The notes under the pieces were generated by a model, which ran no database searches, was not told where the DNA came from, and worked only from the letters and a program-made list of their open reading frames with translations. The translations under genes and the position numbers were made by a program. A DNA stretch of 64,000 nucleotides from Sinotaia quadrata (lineage: Eukaryota > Mollusca > Gastropoda > Architaenioglossa > Viviparidae): the NCBI GenBank assembly GCA_028829895.1, contig CM054181.1:114195360-114259359 (forward strand). Direction: 5' to 3'. Shown here one piece after another: positions 13,318 through 25,921 of this stretch (positions within the stretch are counted from its first letter, which is position 1; every line of letters starts with the position of its first letter).

Positions 13318-13707
13318 AAAACACCCAAAAGTAAACCAATCTCCAACTCTTTCCTGGGTTTCCTTGTCCTAAAACACCCAAAAGTCCAAAAGTAAACCAA
13401 TCTCCAACTCTTTCCTTGGTTTCCTTGTCCTAAAACACCCAAAAGTAAACCAATCTCCTACTCTTTCCTGGGTTTCCTTGTCCTAAAACACCCAAAAGTA
13501 AACCAATCTCCAACTCTTTCCTGGGTTTCCTTGTCCTAAAACACCCAAAAGTCCAAAAGTAAACCAATCTCCAACTCTTTCCTTGGTTTCCTTGTCCTAA
13601 AACACCCAAAAGTAAACCAATCTCCAACTCTTTCCTGGGTTTCCTTGTCCTAAAACACCCAAAAGTAAACCAATCTCCAACTCTTTCCTGGGTTTCCTTG
13701 TCCTAAA
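13318..13707. repeat. 53/61-bp minisatellite with higher-order order S-L-S, S-L-S, S
   Basis: Seven units start at 13320, 13373, 13434, 13487, 13540, 13601 and 13654. Five are 53 bp. Two (13373 and 13540) carry an 8-bp internal insertion, giving 61 bp. The order short-long-short repeats twice with a 167-bp period, so a three-unit block was duplicated as a whole. Confidence 0.9.
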
Positions 13708-13791
13708 TCACTTGTCGATTGTTTATCATAAGTTCATTATACGGCGAGCCGTTTTAATTTTATGTTCACAAATTTATGATGTATAAGGAGA

Positions 13792-14030
13792 ACTAGGCAT
13801 TGTGCTAGTCTAGACAGTGTACTGTATTAGGGGACTAGGTATTGTGCTAGTCTACACAGTGAACTGTATTAGGGGACTAGGCATTGTGCTAGTCTAGACA
13901 GTGTACTGTATTAGGGGGACTAGGCATTGTGCTAGTCTAGACAGTGTACTGTATTAGGGGACTAGGCATTGTGCTAGTCTAGACAGTGTACTGTATTAGG
14001 GGGACTAGACACTGTGCTAGACTAGACACT
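13792..14030. repeat. 42/43-bp minisatellite, about 6 copies
   Basis: Units start at 13792, 13834, 13876, 13919, 13961 and 14004. The length alternates with the size of a G run. Each unit has CTAG-rich sequence ('gtgctagtctagacagtg'). Confidence 0.9.
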
Positions 14031-14672
14031 TTGAAGGTTCTAACACATTTTCTTTACGTATTTATAAATTTAATCCCTTGAAGACATGAAAGGTTCCTGA
14101 AGATCGCATTACCTCCCTCTAAAATCACATAAGCACAAAATCAAGTAGTTCCTATCTAAAATGTGTCTTTCTCTTCAACTTCTTTTTTCGGGCTTGCAAA
14201 CTGATACATCCCTTTGACAAACCAATAGTACCACCCCTCTTTTGTACAGTAGTGAAAGCAATTATTAATAATACTTGAGTATTCAAACGATTTCTGTTAA
14301 AATCATTCAATTGAGGTTCGAGAAGCACTGTTCTGCGTATTAATTTTGCCTTCACCACCTAACCTAGACTAAATGTCTGTAAAGCCTGTGTATTTTTATT
14401 CTTGATCAAAGTTCTGTTGGTTTTTTTCTCCCTTAGTAACTAATCGAAAGTGTTGGAGTTAACTTCCATTTTTGTCCCCGGATGTCTCCGTCTTCTCTGT
14501 GGTCTGTCTATGCGTATGCAAGACTGTATGAGTTCACTTCCTAACTTATCTCCTCTACATTCGTCCAAAAGTCCAAGAGACTCGACCTAATTGTGATGCG
14601 CGTTTGCTGTTACAAAGATTTAACCCTGAATAGGTTTTAGCTGAGGAAAGTAGATTTGATACTTATTAAGCT
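14031..14672. other. Intergenic, no gene seen
   Basis: No frame or splice pattern worth calling. Confidence 0.5.
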
Positions 14673-14794
14673 TCCTTCCCTCACCCGAATTTTTCTTGAA
14701 CCGTTCAACCATTGCTTGCGGTCAGTATGGTTTTCCTTCCCTCACCCGAATTTTTCTTGAACCGTTCAACCATTGCTTGCGGTCAGCATGGTTT
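14673..14794. repeat. 61-bp direct duplication, 2 copies
   Basis: The unit containing 'tcttgaaccgttcaaccatt' is repeated once, almost perfectly, at a 61-bp offset. Confidence 0.9.
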
Positions 14795-15125
14795 TCCTCA
14801 CCACACCCTTACCTGTAGAGTTAGTCGTTTTATCTTTTTCTGAACCCTAATTTTAAAAACCCGATGTAAACATTCCTAAGAACTACTATTAGACCTCTTA
14901 TTCATATACCTAACAAAGGGCTTACACTCTATTTAGTTACGTGGTGTGACCTCCCCTTGAACTGAGCACAGAGCACGTAATTACGGCGAATAGTTGTTTA
15001 GCCTTCATCAATTGCTCTGTTGTCTCATAAACAACAGATCGTACAACATTTAAACCGACTCAGTTTGCACTTAAACTTTGCCTTAGTTTCTGATTTTATT
15101 ATAGACGTAAATTTACTCTTTAGAT

Positions 15126-15519
15126 CAGGAATGGGGAGCCGTGTTGTCAATTGCCAAAAGTGGCGAATGGGCCAGGAGCCTTCTGAATGATTCATTGACG
15201 TAATGCTGCCAACCACAAATTCCTCCCCCCTCCCCCCTCCCAATGCGTTCCCTTACCTTTCACTTGTTTTTACCTCTGCCTTCTTCTTAAGTCGAGATCT
15301 AGAATGACGACCCGACCTTGAGTGGTGTCTACAACTTTGTTAAAAAGCTCTTTCATCATAAGCGTCTGACAAGAATCAAACTGTACATGGTTTGAATGTA
15401 CTTGTTCAAATAGTGTGCTATTTTAAAAATTTTCTATTGAGCACTCAAGTTTTGCAAGGTGTGGTAAATTTCATTTGCCACACCTGCTGCTACATTGGAA
15501 ATAGGGTTGCCCATCCCTG
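15126..15519. mobile_element. Non-autonomous hAT-type element (394 bp)
   Basis: The left end reads CAGGAATGGGGAGCC. The reverse complement of the right end reads CAGGGATGGGCAACCC. This CAGGG(A/G)TGGGCAA type of terminus is common in hAT elements. The flanking 8-mers are CTTTAGAT (15118-15125) and CTTTGGAT (15520-15527), a target-site duplication with one mismatch. No transposase frame is present, so it would depend on an enzyme supplied elsewhere. The inner 72-codon frame is ignored. Confidence 0.75.
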
Positions 15520-15654
15520 CTTTGGATTACCTGTTTACTAATTAGAACTTAATTGTTGCTTAATTCTTGCAGTATAATACTAATTCTATTTTAGATTACT
15601 ACTATGTTAGGACATACAAGGCAATTCTGTCAGTATCACTACAGGAATTGTTGC

Positions 15655-15656
15655 AC

Positions 15657-15699
<43 letters not shown>
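15655..15699. repeat. (CA)n microsatellite
   Basis: An uninterrupted run of CA dinucleotides. Confidence 0.95.
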
Positions 15700-15700
<1 letters not shown>

Positions 15701-15969
15701 ACGAGTAAACGTAATCTCCTCACTTTTTTTCATTAAAATATATTAAGGTTATTATTTCTTCTTCCAAGGGATACAATACTTTACAATTAATTTGTAGATG
15801 TAGTAGACAAAATGCCAATTCTACATCACATATATATTGACATCCACTAAGTATGTGTGAACAGTAGGGTCACTCATACATAGTAAAACAGGGGGAAAAG
15901 ATGACAAATGAACAAAGATAAAAACGGATGAATAAAAATAATGAATATTTTATTTATATATAAGAAATA

Positions 15970-16073
15970 TACTTAATATACGCTAGCATAATTATAATCA
16001 CATCTACCTATACATGATTTATTTAATATACGCTAGCATAATTATAATCACATCTACCTATACATGATTTAAA
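15970..16073. repeat. 51-bp direct duplication, 2 copies
   Basis: The sequence from 'ttaatatacgctagc' through 'tacatgattta' is repeated exactly at a 51-bp offset (15972 and 16023). Confidence 0.9.
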
Positions 16074-16439
16074 TTATTCTTAAGTCCAATCTGATTGACT
16101 TAACTCAGCAACAAGACCTTTTTACCAGTGTCTTCTGGGAGAGAGTGGCAGGAAGGTGCTATTATGATGGCGTCTGTCTGGACTCTAAACCGTGGGGCGT
16201 TTCTCCGCGGGAACAGAGGCAGCTACGTGGTCAGTCTGGCTAAATATCTGGGATATTATTACAAACTGACCCATGAGACGGGCCAGGCTCGATAACATCG
16301 CCAGGGTCTTTGCGCAAGGCAAGAGGGAAGATAGCGGGTTTAAGTGAAGACGCTAGATCTAAGGTTTGGCCTGCTTACGCGTGTTTGGCTATGGTCTAAA
16401 AGAGGAATGAAGGTTAGGCGGCCGGGTCTCATACATGAC

Positions 16440-16800
16440 AAGTGCATGTAAACAAGTCTTTGTTTACAAAATACAACAATAATGTTTACAGCCAACACAG
16501 TTGAAGTACACACTGCCTTCAAAATACAAAAACAATGTTTACAACTGACAATAGATATACAAGATGCCTTTGTTTACAAACTATAAAATATATGTTTAAA
16601 ATGACACAACAGATGTACACATCTCCTTCATTTACAAAATACAAAAGCAATGTTTATAACCAACACAACAAATGTATGCTCTGGTTTTGTTTACAAAATA
16701 TAAAAATAATGTTAATAACTGACATAATAGAAGTACACAGTACCCTTGTTTACAAATGCAATGTTTACAACCGACACAATAGATGTATACAGTTTATGTA
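16440..16800. repeat. Degenerate tandem array, about 60-bp period
   Basis: Recurring 'tttgtttacaaaata' and 'aatgtttacaac(c/t)gacaca' with 'agatgtacaca'. About five diverged copies. Confidence 0.7.
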
Positions 16801-18832
16801 AATAACACATTAGCTAATACCAAAGTAAAGTACTTTTTTTCTCTTAAATAAACACATGTGTGAAGCCAGTCTGCAGTAGTATTTGCTTGAAATATAAATT
16901 AACAAACAAAGAATTACTGTTACATAACGTAAATAAAAGAATATCTTCATAACCATATATAACCGTACTGCAAACAAAAATAAATATAATTAAATTATAG
17001 TTTGTTTCTGCTAAATGGAGAGAAACTACTCTCAAGTAAGTGTGAGACACTTGCACAAAATAACATTATTTATAGACAATTCAGCAGTGGTCCGACGAAG
17101 TGCAGCACGCGAAGAAAATATCTGAGAAAAAAAAAAAAGAAATTCCAACAGAATAATTTATAGAAAGATGATCAGAAAAAGTACTATCACACGCCTTAGT
17201 ATATATTTCCGACAATAAAATTTACTACATGAAAGACTATAACAATTATTGCCTACCCCAGAGTGTCAGTAAGAAACAGCTCCGCACTGCAGACTGATAT
17301 TAGATCTCTATGTCTTCAGGTATTTGTACAGGGGATAAAAGAAACCCCTGAGAATATCTATCTATGAGTGCGCGAAGGAAAATCCATTCTAAACAAACTT
17401 AAGACTGCTGGCGAATGGCTTAAAGGTCTCGTTTTGTAAAAATGTTTCAGCATTTTCCAGCCTAGCTTGGAAGCAGACGAGAAATAAGAAAATAGCAACA
17501 CGTTTCTTGACTGCTAGGTCAGACTTCAAGATGCCGTTTGCACAGCCAGCGTCAGTCTAGGGCTTGACCAACAACTGAGGGACTAAGGAACACAACGGTG
17601 ATCCCCACTGTGCGTGTCATGAAAAATTTTCAGCACATTCCTTATCATCAATTTCCTTTTTTTTTTTAAACAAACAAACAAACAAATACTTATGATTATT
17701 ATTTTTAAAAAAAATAATTTAGCCACAATTTTCCTTTCATGAATAATATATGAAATCTCCATTAATTTAGTCAGAGTGATTGTGAAATGTAAACAAATTT
17801 GAAGAGTAACTGACCTGCTAGCACCTGTTCCATCCAGCAAAGGCAAATCATTTAATCAATATCACCTAAACGGTGAAGGATGTGAGAGAATGTATAATTG
17901 AGACATTACTCAAGAATAATTGAATAAAGCTTTTCGTCAATGGAAATAATTTTCGAAGTAAATGAATATCATGTTTTTAGCAATAATAAAATAACTGAAT
18001 GAGTGACTTAATTTCTAAAATCCTGTAAACTCACTCTGCCGATCTCTCTCTAGTCTACTTTTGAAACCCTTGTCCTCAGTGACCTCCCTGTACGTCGGTA
18101 TAAATGTTAGTTGGACGTTTAGTTTGGGTTTGACATGAGTATTGCGAAAATCTCACACATCTATGTTCACATTTAGTCACTAAGTTTTTCTTGTTTTAAA
18201 GAAAAAATATTTTCTTTCCTGTTAAGACTACTGTGTGGAAATATCTTACTGAGTTTAATTATTTTATATTACCAGTCATTCATCTTCTAAACACATTATA
18301 CACACACATTACATCTCCACACACAACATTTGAGAGTTTCTCAGGTTTGTACAAGTTTTCATGACTTCGAGTCAATCATACAGGACTGCATGCCACTACT
18401 AGCAACGCGGTAGTCAGTTACTCCCCAAATTAGTTCCTTGATGAAAAGCTTTATTCACAGTTATGTCTAAGAACTGTCTTTGCCGTAACTGATGGCAAAC
18501 CAAACGTCTACCACTCTTCCCTCCATTTCCATCCCGTCCTATAGCCTAGTGATTAAGTGATTCGTCTTTGCTGTGTGACACAATTATTCTTCTTCAACCT
18601 GTTTTCATTTCACTGATTATAAAAACGGAGATTTCATGTATTTTTAATCGAAGAAAATTGTACGTAATCGCATTCCATTAGAGCATCATGCAATGCCCGT
18701 CATCGAATTAACTATAATTTTTCTCGCCGTATTCGGTGACGAAAGGTTGCCAATACACAAAAAGCCAATTAAACTCTGTAGACATTTCCACACGGTGGTC
18801 TTCACTTACACACACACAAACACACAACACAA
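16801..18832. other. Intergenic, no gene seen
   Basis: AT-rich. At 18545-18580 'agcctagtgattaag' resembles a tRNA A box, as in tRNA-derived SINEs, but no matching B box follows. It is therefore noted, not called. Confidence 0.45.
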
Positions 18833-19168
<336 letters not shown>

Positions 19169-19536
19169 ACTTCCAAGTCCTTCTGACGACATTCATACCG
19201 ACGATAAGGGAAGTCAATGACGACAACGGCTTCAATAGCACCTCTGTTGTCCTTCTGATGTCACACTCTGATGTCTATGTATATCTGTGTTAGCATAGAT
19301 ATCAATGCGTCTCTTCTGTTCTCATGACAACGTTGATATCTGTATTAGCACAGTGATCACTCACTCTCTCACACGTGAGTGAGTGAGTGATGATGATGAT
19401 CAGGCTAATGAATTAATCTTCCAATTAATCCATCTAATCCACCTTAAAGTTCTGTACGACATATGGACGATGAATTTCGGTCAAGCCTCAGTGCCTACTT
19501 TAATTATACTAATTGTATTATCGTGCCCCGGACAGA

Positions 19537-19712
19537 GACGCCAGTGTGGTCTATATGCTACAGAAATATTTAACGCCTGTGTAGTCATTGTGCTACAGAA
19601 ATATCCAGACGCCTGTGTAGTCATTATGCTACAGAAACATCCAGACGCCTGTGTAGTCATTATGCTACAGAAATATCCAGACGCCTGTATAGTCTACATG
19701 CTACAGAAATAA
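19537..19712. repeat. 36-bp minisatellite, 5 copies
   Basis: The unit 'gcctgtgtagtcattatgct' plus 'acagaaatatccagac' repeats every 36 bp. The 12-codon periodicity opens a frame of repeated ACVVIMLQKYPD, an artefact of the array. Confidence 0.9.
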
Positions 19713-20625
19713 TCAAACACTTATGTAGTCTATTTTCTGTTTGCTACAACAATCGTTCATTATGGTCTGACCTTCGCATTATTTCTCTCCTAAGCAAAAT
19801 GCTCACTAAAAGTATGTTTACTGCCTGACGTTATTAGTATTTATAATTATACATTTTAAAAAAAATGAATTTAAGAAGTGAAAATGTTAATATAGCATAT
19901 AAATTATTAAAATAAATTCGATGAACATGTTTTCCACTAGAAAATGAGTAATCACTCAAACCTGAAAAGAATACTCATTTAAACACATTGCACAAGGACA
20001 AGCATTACATGTACCTATGCACTTTCTCTAACAAGTCACAAAAACCAACACTATGACTGTAATGAATAACTAATACACTGAAAGTGATTAAATGTGTATA
20101 GACACTAATACACTCAGCTCAGCGAGTACATCGTATAGGCACTAATGTACTCACTTCAAGGATTAATCTACATAGATACTGGTGATAAGCGGGGCTAATA
20201 GATTAATAACTCACCTAATTAATTCCCTTAGCCCCACTCAAAAGGACTTTATAATTGCGCATGAATTTTAAACCTCTTTAATGAACAATAGCATTACCCG
20301 CACTGAGTGTTATCGGATTCAAATCACCTATTTCAATTTATGTTCTATCAGCTATACTATTGCCCAGGCTGATTTGTTTGGCTTTCACATATCTCTCTCC
20401 TTGGCGGGACATTTACTATAGGTGCATGCTAGCTGTCTGACTTTACAAAGAAGTAATCATTCGCCACGCCCACCCCTGTCAATCAACATCCATCTTTCCT
20501 TGTAGGTTGAAAAGCGATAGAGTTTACAATAAAGAATATTTTATTTCAATAAAATAAAAACATTAACAAATTGAAATTGAACATTTAAAACGATTTTCTA
20601 AGTAAATAGTGACAAATGTAAATTC

Positions 20626-20626
<1 letters not shown>

Positions 20627-20656
<30 letters not shown>
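20627..20656. repeat. (TA)n microsatellite
   Basis: Fifteen TA dinucleotides inside duplicated block copy 1. Confidence 0.95.
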
Positions 20657-20657
<1 letters not shown>

Positions 20658-21078
20658 CACAGCAGCTAGTAACAAATCACAATTAGTTAAACGCTAAATA
20701 TTCTAGAGGATACTTGGTACATATCAGGTCACAAAGTAAATAAAGAATGCATTATTCTTCACAGTTTTTTGTGTGCATATTTTCCTTTAATTCCTACAGT
20801 TCTTTGCTTAGTCTTTTCACTGAAAAAAAAATAACATAACGCGAGAAATCAATATGCAAACTGGAGTAAGATAAAGAAATCAACATAGAGACAAATTTAC
20901 GAGAGTGTGTATGGAGTGGAATAATTCACCTGCTGGACCTTTGTCTCTGGTGCATCTCTTCAAATTCTCTCGTTTTACAACAGATTGAAAAGGCCGCTTT
21001 CAGTCCTGAATGTGTAGCCAGACCTCACCAAGATCTGGCACCCTGTAGACAGACACCCAAATTGTCTGAGTCAGTGCT

Positions 21079-21276
21079 CTAGATAAAGGAATAAGGTGTC
21101 TTCACCTGGGTAGGCCATAGACCAGGTGTCTTATCTACTTCAACTATTCTCCTGGAGAAGACCATGATGCCATGATATAAGTTCAGTTTCCTTGCTGAAG
21201 CCAGCAACATCAAGAATGAAGAAACAAAGAAACCAACAACAACAACAAAAAGAGTAAGACGTGCATGTTTGTACAA
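21079..21276 (-). pseudogene. Decayed relative of the TIMP-like exon
   Basis: A 65-codon frame on the minus strand starts with a basic N-terminus and a hydrophobic run (FVVVVGFFVSSFLMLLASA), like a secretory signal peptide, then KLNLYHGIMVFSRR. It occupies the same place in duplicated block 1 as the TIMP-like frame at 52274-52459 does in block 2. Local DNA similarity continues through it ('agtttcct...cttgc', 'atgatgc'). None of the three cysteines of the other copy is kept and the lengths after the signal differ. It is read as a degenerated copy. It could instead be an unrelated small secreted ORF. Confidence 0.3.
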
Positions 21277-21482
21277 AAAAAATTATTTGCATAGCACTGT
21301 ATGTGTCTTCATTTAGGTGTTTTCATTTGAATTACTTTCATCGGCCTCTTTTTCTCAGACACTCTCACATTAAGATTACACCTGTAAAAATCATAATAAA
21401 ATCGATTATTAATCTGTTTAAATAGATAATATCACGCTAGAATTTAATTAATTTATCTAACTATGACTTTCACTCCGGTGCA

Positions 21483-21647
21483 GAGCTGTGTCAAAACTTA
21501 CTGTTCCCACTCGCTGACTCACTTGAGCTGTGTCAAAACTTACTGTTCACACTCATTGACTCACTGAGCTGTGTCAAAACTTAATGTTCCCACTCGCTGA
21601 CTCACTTGAGCTATGTCAAAACTTACTGTTCACACTCACTGACTCAA
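21483..21647. repeat. 41-43-bp minisatellite, 4 copies
   Basis: Units start at 21483, 21524, 21566 and 21609 with 'gagctgtgtcaaaacttact'. Confidence 0.9.
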
Positions 21648-22010
21648 GACCCTAACCGACAGGATTATCAGGTGAAAGAAGTTCGGGAATTTTAGTGAAT
21701 TTCTGTAGACCCTGTTTATACACAATTTACTACTAAGCTGGTTAAGATCAAGACTGTTTGCTTAATTCAAAGGCTGTGCATAAAGGATTGCGTGTATCAA
21801 GGCCCGTGAGCAATGTTACTATTGTACAAATGTACAAAGTCTGTGCTTGTGTTCAGTCTTGTAGCCCTGATGTTCCTTTTCGGAGATGAAATGAACAGTC
21901 CGAGACCTAAAGGCAAGAAACGGGTTCGTTCATGCACGTCGAGTGGTCGTCAAGGAAACATAAAATGACACCCATCCGCCAAGAGTGGTCTTTCTTAAAC
22001 CATGCGTCAT

Positions 22011-22164
22011 TAAGAGTATTCAATGCGACAGGCCGGCTTTGATTTCTCCTTCTGACTACTCATACACCTGTGCTCAACACGCGACACTAAGAGTATTCAA
22101 TGCGACAGGCCGGCTTTGATTTCTCCTTCTGACTACTCATACACCTGTGCTCAACCGCGCGACA
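22011..22164. repeat. 77-bp direct duplication, 2 copies
   Basis: The sequence from 'taagagtattcaatgcgaca' onward is repeated almost perfectly at a 77-bp offset (22011 and 22088). Confidence 0.9.
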
Positions 22165-22204
22165 CAGGAGAGAGCTGGGCTGTCCATTAGTTACTGTGGC
22201 GGGG

Positions 22205-22740
22205 TACATTTGTCCATACCTATTTTAAACTTAATTGTTATATAAATTGTTAAAGTGTCAAAGTGACCCGACCTTGGGCACTCCTTGTGATGATATTTTT
22301 GAGTTGGGAGTAAACAACTCTGGTGGAGAATATGCAAGAAAATTGCTGATGTAATCCAAACCAGTTCCAACTGGATGAGTAGTTTTTTTCTGACTAATAG
22401 TCTCACAACAATTATTTTTATCCAATGGATATGGACCAAAAGTTTCTTTGTTGAAGTAGTACTCTATTCTATCACTTAGAATTTGAACATAATCTGAGTC
22501 CGGTCATAATGGCGATCGTTAGCATATGGTAAGTTAACTGACTGATAAAGAAAGAATGGACTTCGGATATTTCGTACATGTTTGCTATTGATCTATGATT
22601 TGAATTGTAGAATGCTTATGTAATTGAACCATTATTCATTCCTATGTTAATTAATTTGGTTACGTTGTATGGCTTGAGTTTGGTCTCCAGAATTCATGAA
22701 GATTATTTTGAATGTTTTTCATGGTGTGTTAAATAAACGC
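22205..22740 (+). repeat. Dispersed repeat family A, copy 2 (left half only)
   Basis: Matches 30041 onward: the start block, 'gtgacccgaccttgggcact', 'aaccagttccaactggatga' and 'gttaactgactgataaagaa'. Similarity fades by about 22740. The right half is missing. Confidence 0.65.
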
Positions 22741-24699
22741 ACATGGAAATTCAAGAATATTCCTCCTTATTTTCTTTGCTTGTTTCTTTCGTTTCTTTGA
22801 AAATGTCGAGTGTACCGCGTTCTAACTCAATTGTAAATTCATGGTTAAAATATGAAAACTGAGATTGCAGTAATGTTGAAAGATATGAAGGGGTATTTCA
22901 TCATTCAAATATCTATCTATCTCGCTGGAATCGATCCATGGATGTCGCAGTAAGCGGCGACTGCCCTGCTTTTGACGCTACTGACTGCCGTACTTCACAA
23001 TTTACTTCTCCTTGGTCCTGTACAAAATGTAAAATTCGACCAAAGCAAAGAAATATAAATCGTCCCACATAACTTTAAAGGGCGATTGTTATCTAGTAAT
23101 ATATTTTTTTTTCCCTTTCTCTAAAACTCATTAACTAGACTTATAACAAAAATTGGCATTTAGCGCGAGCCAATGCATTAGTGCAAGCGTACCTATGAAA
23201 CGGCTGGCTGTATCTGACTCGTTCCACGCGCACGCGCGTTGAGACTAGATCTCATCGAATCTCTGTTTTCCGGCGATTATTTGGCCAATGAATCCAGTTT
23301 TCTCTAAGTGTCGATAAGGCCATCGATTGCTTAGCCAAGCACATATGTGACTATTTATTCAAACAAACCCAAATCTCAGTGAGCTGGTCTTTATCCTCTC
23401 TCAAACCCACTAATGAGCATTTAGCACTGAGCAATATGAGAGAGTGAGAGAGCTCTGTGGTATTTAGCCAAGTAAACTGTATGACTATTTAGTCAAATAA
23501 ATCCAAATCTAACTATCGAGTCAACTGCATCCACCTCTCTAACGGCCATTGATTACTACATATAAATGCTTCACCATTTTATTCTGGTTTCGTGTCCTTT
23601 GCCGTCAAAACATTTTCGTACGCGTTAGGATGATTGCATTTATTTCCGTACTAGATCACATGCGTGTTACTTCATCTAGCGGCAGATAACTCCCCGTCGA
23701 CTACCATTTTAGCGTGACTACAAAGTCTCCGCGTTAAATGAGCACTCAAGCGTGATTTCTTACATATATATATACAAACATTGTTGTGCGCTATTCAGTT
23801 AGCGTGTGTTTATATCGCTTTAACAAGAAATGTTATGTTGTTCAGTCATGTGGCATGTTTGTTTATTGTCGTCATGCGCAACAGCATGCCGTAAACCTTC
23901 ATGGCCGTGAAACGGTGTAGGCCTACTACTTACGGGGGGTCGCTCGGCAGTCTCAGGAATTGACTGAATCTAAAGAAAAGACCGCATGAAAGATCAAACT
24001 ACGTGTACCGTCTGTTCTGCTCTTTACAGACTAACAGCGCCCCAGCCGTTATTGTATTCAGTTAGCAAGTTTGTGTTTTTATTATTTAATATATAATATG
24101 GCTTTTGAAAAAGGGAAGGGTAGAATAATAATTATTTTTTTAATCGGTAAATACACAATAACTATGTTACCCAAAACATACTCGACATAACTGTCCTGTC
24201 TTATGCTAAAAATTACTGGATACTGCTATGAATAATACATACGATTGCAATCAGTTATTAGCTTATTTTAAGATTTTCGGGGGTGGGGGTGGGGTAGTCC
24301 ACATTATGTCTGCATTCGCCCACAATACCCTGCACTTGTTTACACAATCTTGCATTTCCTCTCGGTTGCTAGAACCAGACTCAGTTGGACAGCTTTCTAT
24401 CGCATCCAAGGTCATCCAACGCGTATTCTTTGTTTGGCAAGGTCTAGTTTGAACGCATCGATGAAAAAAAATAGCTCTACATTTTTTTCCCCTATAAATA
24501 ATCAACTGTCCGGACGGGACCTTTCACAATGACTACAAGTCTGTTAAGGCAGCATGCAATATTAGATAATATATTGTAATAACTAATTACTAGAAATAAA
24601 TATACTAACAACGTTTTATATAGATTGCACGGACTCCCACTTCACTTAACTGCACACGACTTTAAAAAGTATAAGATTACAAGTGCATAAACAGTCGTG
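22741..24699. other. Intergenic, no gene called
   Basis: Mostly unique sequence. On the minus strand at 24263-24505 there is an 80-codon frame with six cysteines; it is discussed as a finding but not annotated, because it has no signal peptide or clear splice sites. Confidence 0.4.
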
Positions 24700-25475
24700 T
24701 AATTCATCAAACGATCTGCAGAACTTCAGAGAGGGGTGTTTGAAACATATTAATCAACCACGTGATCAATCTAAGGCATGCAGAACTTGAGAAAGGAGAG
24801 TTTGGAAAGCGCAATCACTAGACATGTAGAACTTGGGAAAGTGAATTCAAAATATGTAATCAATGTAAGGCAAAACTTGTAAAAAGGGAGATAACAACAC
24901 GTAATCAAGATAAATCATGCAGAACTTGAGAAAACGGAAGTTTGAAGCGCGTCATTAATATAAATCTAGCAAAACTAGAGGAAAGGGATATTAAAATGCT
25001 TAATTCATGTAAATTATGCAGAACTTGAGAAAGGGGAAGCTCAAGTAATTCATCGCGTAGTCTGAGGTATGCAGAACTTGAGAAAGGGGAGAGAAAAATG
25101 CGTAATTAATATATGGCCTGCAGAACTTTTGAGAATGAATTTAAAATGTGTCATCAATGTAAAGCATGCAGAACTTGACAAAGGTGAGTTAAAAATGAAT
25201 AATCAATGTAAATCATGCAGCACCTGGGAAAGGGGAGATAAAAACATGTAATTAATGTAGGGCTTGCATTACTTTAGAAAAGGGAGTTAAAAACGTGTAA
25301 ATGATGTAGGGCTTTCAGAACTTTAAAAAGGGGAGTTTAAAACGTGTAATTAATGTAGGGCATGCAGAAAGCGTGTAATTAATGTGGAGCATGCAAAACT
25401 TGAGAAAGGGGAGTTAAAAACGTGTAATTAATATTCGGCATGAAGCTCTTGAGAAAGGCTGGTTCTAAACGCGTA
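24700..25475. repeat. Degenerate tandem array, about 50-bp period, about 14 copies
   Basis: The recurring pattern is 'catgcagaacttgagaaagg' then 'ggagttaaaa(c/a)gtgtaat(t/c)aatgta'. Copies differ from one another at many positions, so the array is old. Confidence 0.8.
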
Positions 25476-25736
25476 GAAGTAATATAAATGAAGTTCTTTT
25501 TTTTTTTTTTTTTAAAAAAAACTGGATACAAATTAAGATGAAAAGCCGGTCAAACAAATTAAAGACAGCTGAATTTTACATGTCGTTAACTGATTAAGAG
25601 TGAATAATTGTGTGACTGGACTGAGGTGGAGAGAAAAATGTGTGTGTGGAAGTTATTAGTTATTGTTAAGAAGATACACCTTGCAATATAACTTAATTAT
25701 ATCCGTCCATTACTAATTATTACTAGCAGTGATTCT

Positions 25737-25921
25737 TAGCCTGTTTTGAGTCACGGACCCCTTTGAAAAATATGGTGAAAGCTATGGATCCCCTTACTAG
25801 AAAAAATGAACATAAGCAGAATATAAAAATACAGTGAATATTTGACTTTCACAGACACCCCTCCCCCGAAGCCTATCCATGGATCCTTAGGGGTCCGTGC
25901 ACCCCAGATTAAGAACCTCTG
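25737..25921. mobile_element. hAT-type MITE (185 bp)
   Basis: The left end CAGTGATTCTTAGCCTG and the reverse complement of the right end CAGAGGTTCTTAATCTG are inverted repeats, and 'cacggacccct' is also mirrored inside. The CAG(A/T)GGTTCTTAA start is a familiar hAT-MITE terminus. The flanking 8-mers do not match, so the target duplication has decayed. Confidence 0.65.

Larger units (their letters stand above)
20177..21276. repeat. Duplicated block, copy 1 (relative of 51245-52470)
   Basis: Collinear blocks match 51245-52470. They include 'ga(t/g)aagc(g/a)ggg(c/t)taatag' at the start, 'tgagtgttatcggat', 'ctattgccca', 'ggctttcaca', 'gtcacaaag' and 'ggaata(a/t)ttcacctg', and end in a signal-peptide-like frame on the minus strand. 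Identity is patchy, so the duplication is old. Confidence 0.6.

Noticed and set aside
16154..16291. Short GC-richer frame starting MMASVWTLNRGAF
   Set aside because: Only about 44 codons, no splice or homology support.
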